A program made the translations under genes and the position numbers. A stretch of DNA of 64,000 nt, taken from Rhyacichthys aspro (lineage: Eukaryota > Chordata > Actinopteri > Gobiiformes > Rhyacichthyidae). Shown piece by piece: positions 63,299 to 64,000 of this stretch (position 1 is its first letter; every line of letters starts with the position of its first letter). The notes under the pieces were generated by a model that saw nothing but the letters and a program-made list of their open reading frames with translations, was not told the origin of the DNA and made no database searches. The stretch covers positions 18,405,758 to 18,469,757 of the forward strand of contig CM072162.1 of the NCBI GenBank assembly GCA_036850595.1. Reading direction: 5' to 3'.

Positions 63299-63597
63299 AA
63301 AAGACTGGGTCCCGCTGTATTACTCAGGCTGCACTACAGCGTCTATTCACAGGCGCGATCCCACTACTGAGCGGCACGGGGGCTTTGACCTGCTCCGTTT
63401 CCGACCTGGGCCGGTGCACCCCTCCTTAGGCGACCTGGTGGTCCCGGGCTCCCCCAGGAGCACCATATCGATACCGAACTTAGTGCGGACACCCGATCGA
63501 CATAGTCCGCTGCAGCTCAGAGCTCCTGAGCTCAAACGATCCGCCAGCCTCAGCCTCCCAGTAGCTTGGATTACAGGCGCGCGCCACCGCACCCGGC
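63299..63597 (-). ncRNA. rn7sl: 7SL (signal recognition particle) RNA gene, full length
   Basis: About 299 nt, the normal vertebrate length. The minus strand begins GCCGGGTGCGGTGGCGCG, the SRP RNA 5' Alu domain, and contains GTGTCCGCACTAAGTTCGG, CCTAAGGAGGGGTGCACCGG, CCAGGTCGGAAACGGAGCAG and CAGTAGTGGGATCGCGCCTG in the correct order, then a paired 3' end. Against human, the strand opposite AAGCCCCCGTGCCGC shows paired changes consistent with a folded RNA. It ends in TTTTTT (63302-63297), a Pol III terminator, without a poly(A) tail or truncation, unlike retropseudogenes. CRE/ATF sites lie just upstream. The RNA is the scaffold of SRP and takes part in elongation pausing and targeting of signal-peptide nascent chains to the ER. 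Long open frames across it on both strands are shadows. Confidence 0.96.
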
Positions 63598-63639
63598 GAG
63601 CAAAGATGGAGCTCATAGGACTTTTGACTACAACACAAA

Positions 63640-63664
63640 TGACGTCATCACACACATGACGTGA
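63640..63664 (-). promoter_or_regulatory. Two CRE/ATF sites upstream of the 7SL RNA gene
   Basis: TGACGTCA at 63640-63647 (-43 to -50 from the RNA start at 63597) and the near-match TGACGTGA at 63657-63664 (-60 to -67). The human 7SL gene needs an upstream ATF/CREB site at about -50 together with internal Pol III boxes, so the position is as expected. A weak TATA-like TCCTATGAG lies about 20 bp before the start. Confidence 0.75.
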
Positions 63665-64000
63665 TGGGACGACATCTAGCGGCGAGAATATGGAGCTTCA
63701 ACAGCGTCAACAGAGCCACTGAGCAAAATAGATTCATGAATCCGCGTCATATTCACTGAAGCTTGTTAAAAGGCTTAACATCATCATTGACATTTTTATT
63801 CCAACTTCTTTTACTACTATTATTATTATTATTATTATTATTAATGCAATGTCCAACCTTCATAAAAAGGCTGCCACAGATTTTGAATACAGTTTTTCAG
63901 GGAAGGCAAAATGTGACGGCCAAAGTTTAATTATATCGCATCAACACACAGGTTCTCAGTAATTTACAGTAAATACGTCATTGACACCAACAGAACCGCT
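63665..64000. other. Distal window end, no gene seen
   Basis: No exon supported. It includes the ATT microsatellite listed separately. Confidence 0.5.
63811..63843. repeat. (ATT)n microsatellite
   Basis: About ten uninterrupted ATT/TTA units preceded by tactac. Confidence 0.9.

Noticed and set aside
63258..63659. A 133-codon plus-strand frame and a 102-codon minus-strand frame at 63.3-63.66 kb
   Set aside because: Both are read through the 7SL RNA gene. They have no splice partners, and the RNA fully explains the sequence conservation.
1..64000. CRISPR arrays, operons, phage or bacterial insertion sequences
   Set aside because: None seen. The window is spliced vertebrate DNA, and its direct repeats are microsatellites, a minisatellite and dispersed elements.

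Overview
The window is vertebrate nuclear DNA, most likely from a teleost fish and probably a percomorph. Genes have many short exons with GT-AG introns, there are no operons, and the proteins align residue by residue with vertebrate families recalled from knowledge. tRNA-derived SINEs and several small terminal-inverted-repeat (TIR) DNA elements of fish type lie in the introns and spacers. No bacterial, viral or CRISPR content was seen. All exon boundaries were worked out by hand from splice sites, reading phase and protein similarity; no search was run.

Layout. 1-2.1 kb: 3' end of lrrfip2 (+). 3.3-11.6 kb: complete 19-exon mlh1 (-), convergent with lrrfip2 as in mammals. 12.1-22.7 kb: a gene-poor stretch with a SINE, a hairpin and an 840-bp decayed minisatellite of TTTAGTCCTGGT-like units. 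22.8-36.4 kb: fam83h (+), with a probable non-coding first exon, four coding exons (the last over 4.5 kb) and a long 3' UTR that contains a 1-kb TIR element. 37.4-37.8 kb: a hAT-type element with a perfect 8-bp target duplication. 38.3-41.3 kb: adtrp (+), six exons. 41.6-44.5 kb: an unrecognised small single-pass membrane or secreted protein gene (-), convergent with adtrp. 44.6-47.8 kb: repeat-rich spacer. 47.86-48.3 kb: promoter with NRF-1 and ETS sites for herc4 and perhaps for a transcript in the other direction. 50.0-58.4 kb: herc4 (+), 23 coding exons, including one GC-AG intron. 59.5-61.5 kb: cox5b (-), convergent with herc4, with poly(A) signals about 110 bp apart. 62.1-62.7 kb: a TTAA-flanked MITE. 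63.3-63.6 kb: a full-length 7SL (SRP) RNA gene (-), with a Pol III T-run and CRE/ATF sites just upstream.

The genes do not form one pathway. They are unrelated, mostly broadly used genes: DNA mismatch repair (mlh1), keratin/CK1 scaffolding (fam83h), lipid hydrolysis (adtrp), ubiquitin ligation (herc4), respiration (cox5b), protein targeting (7SL) and Wnt/TLR signalling (lrrfip2). Three adjacent pairs are convergent (lrrfip2/mlh1, adtrp/small gene, herc4/cox5b). The most useful items for a second look are the 7SL gene with its promoter, the unidentified 81-residue protein gene, the repeat architecture of Fam83h, the GC-AG intron of herc4, and the set of precisely bounded mobile elements.
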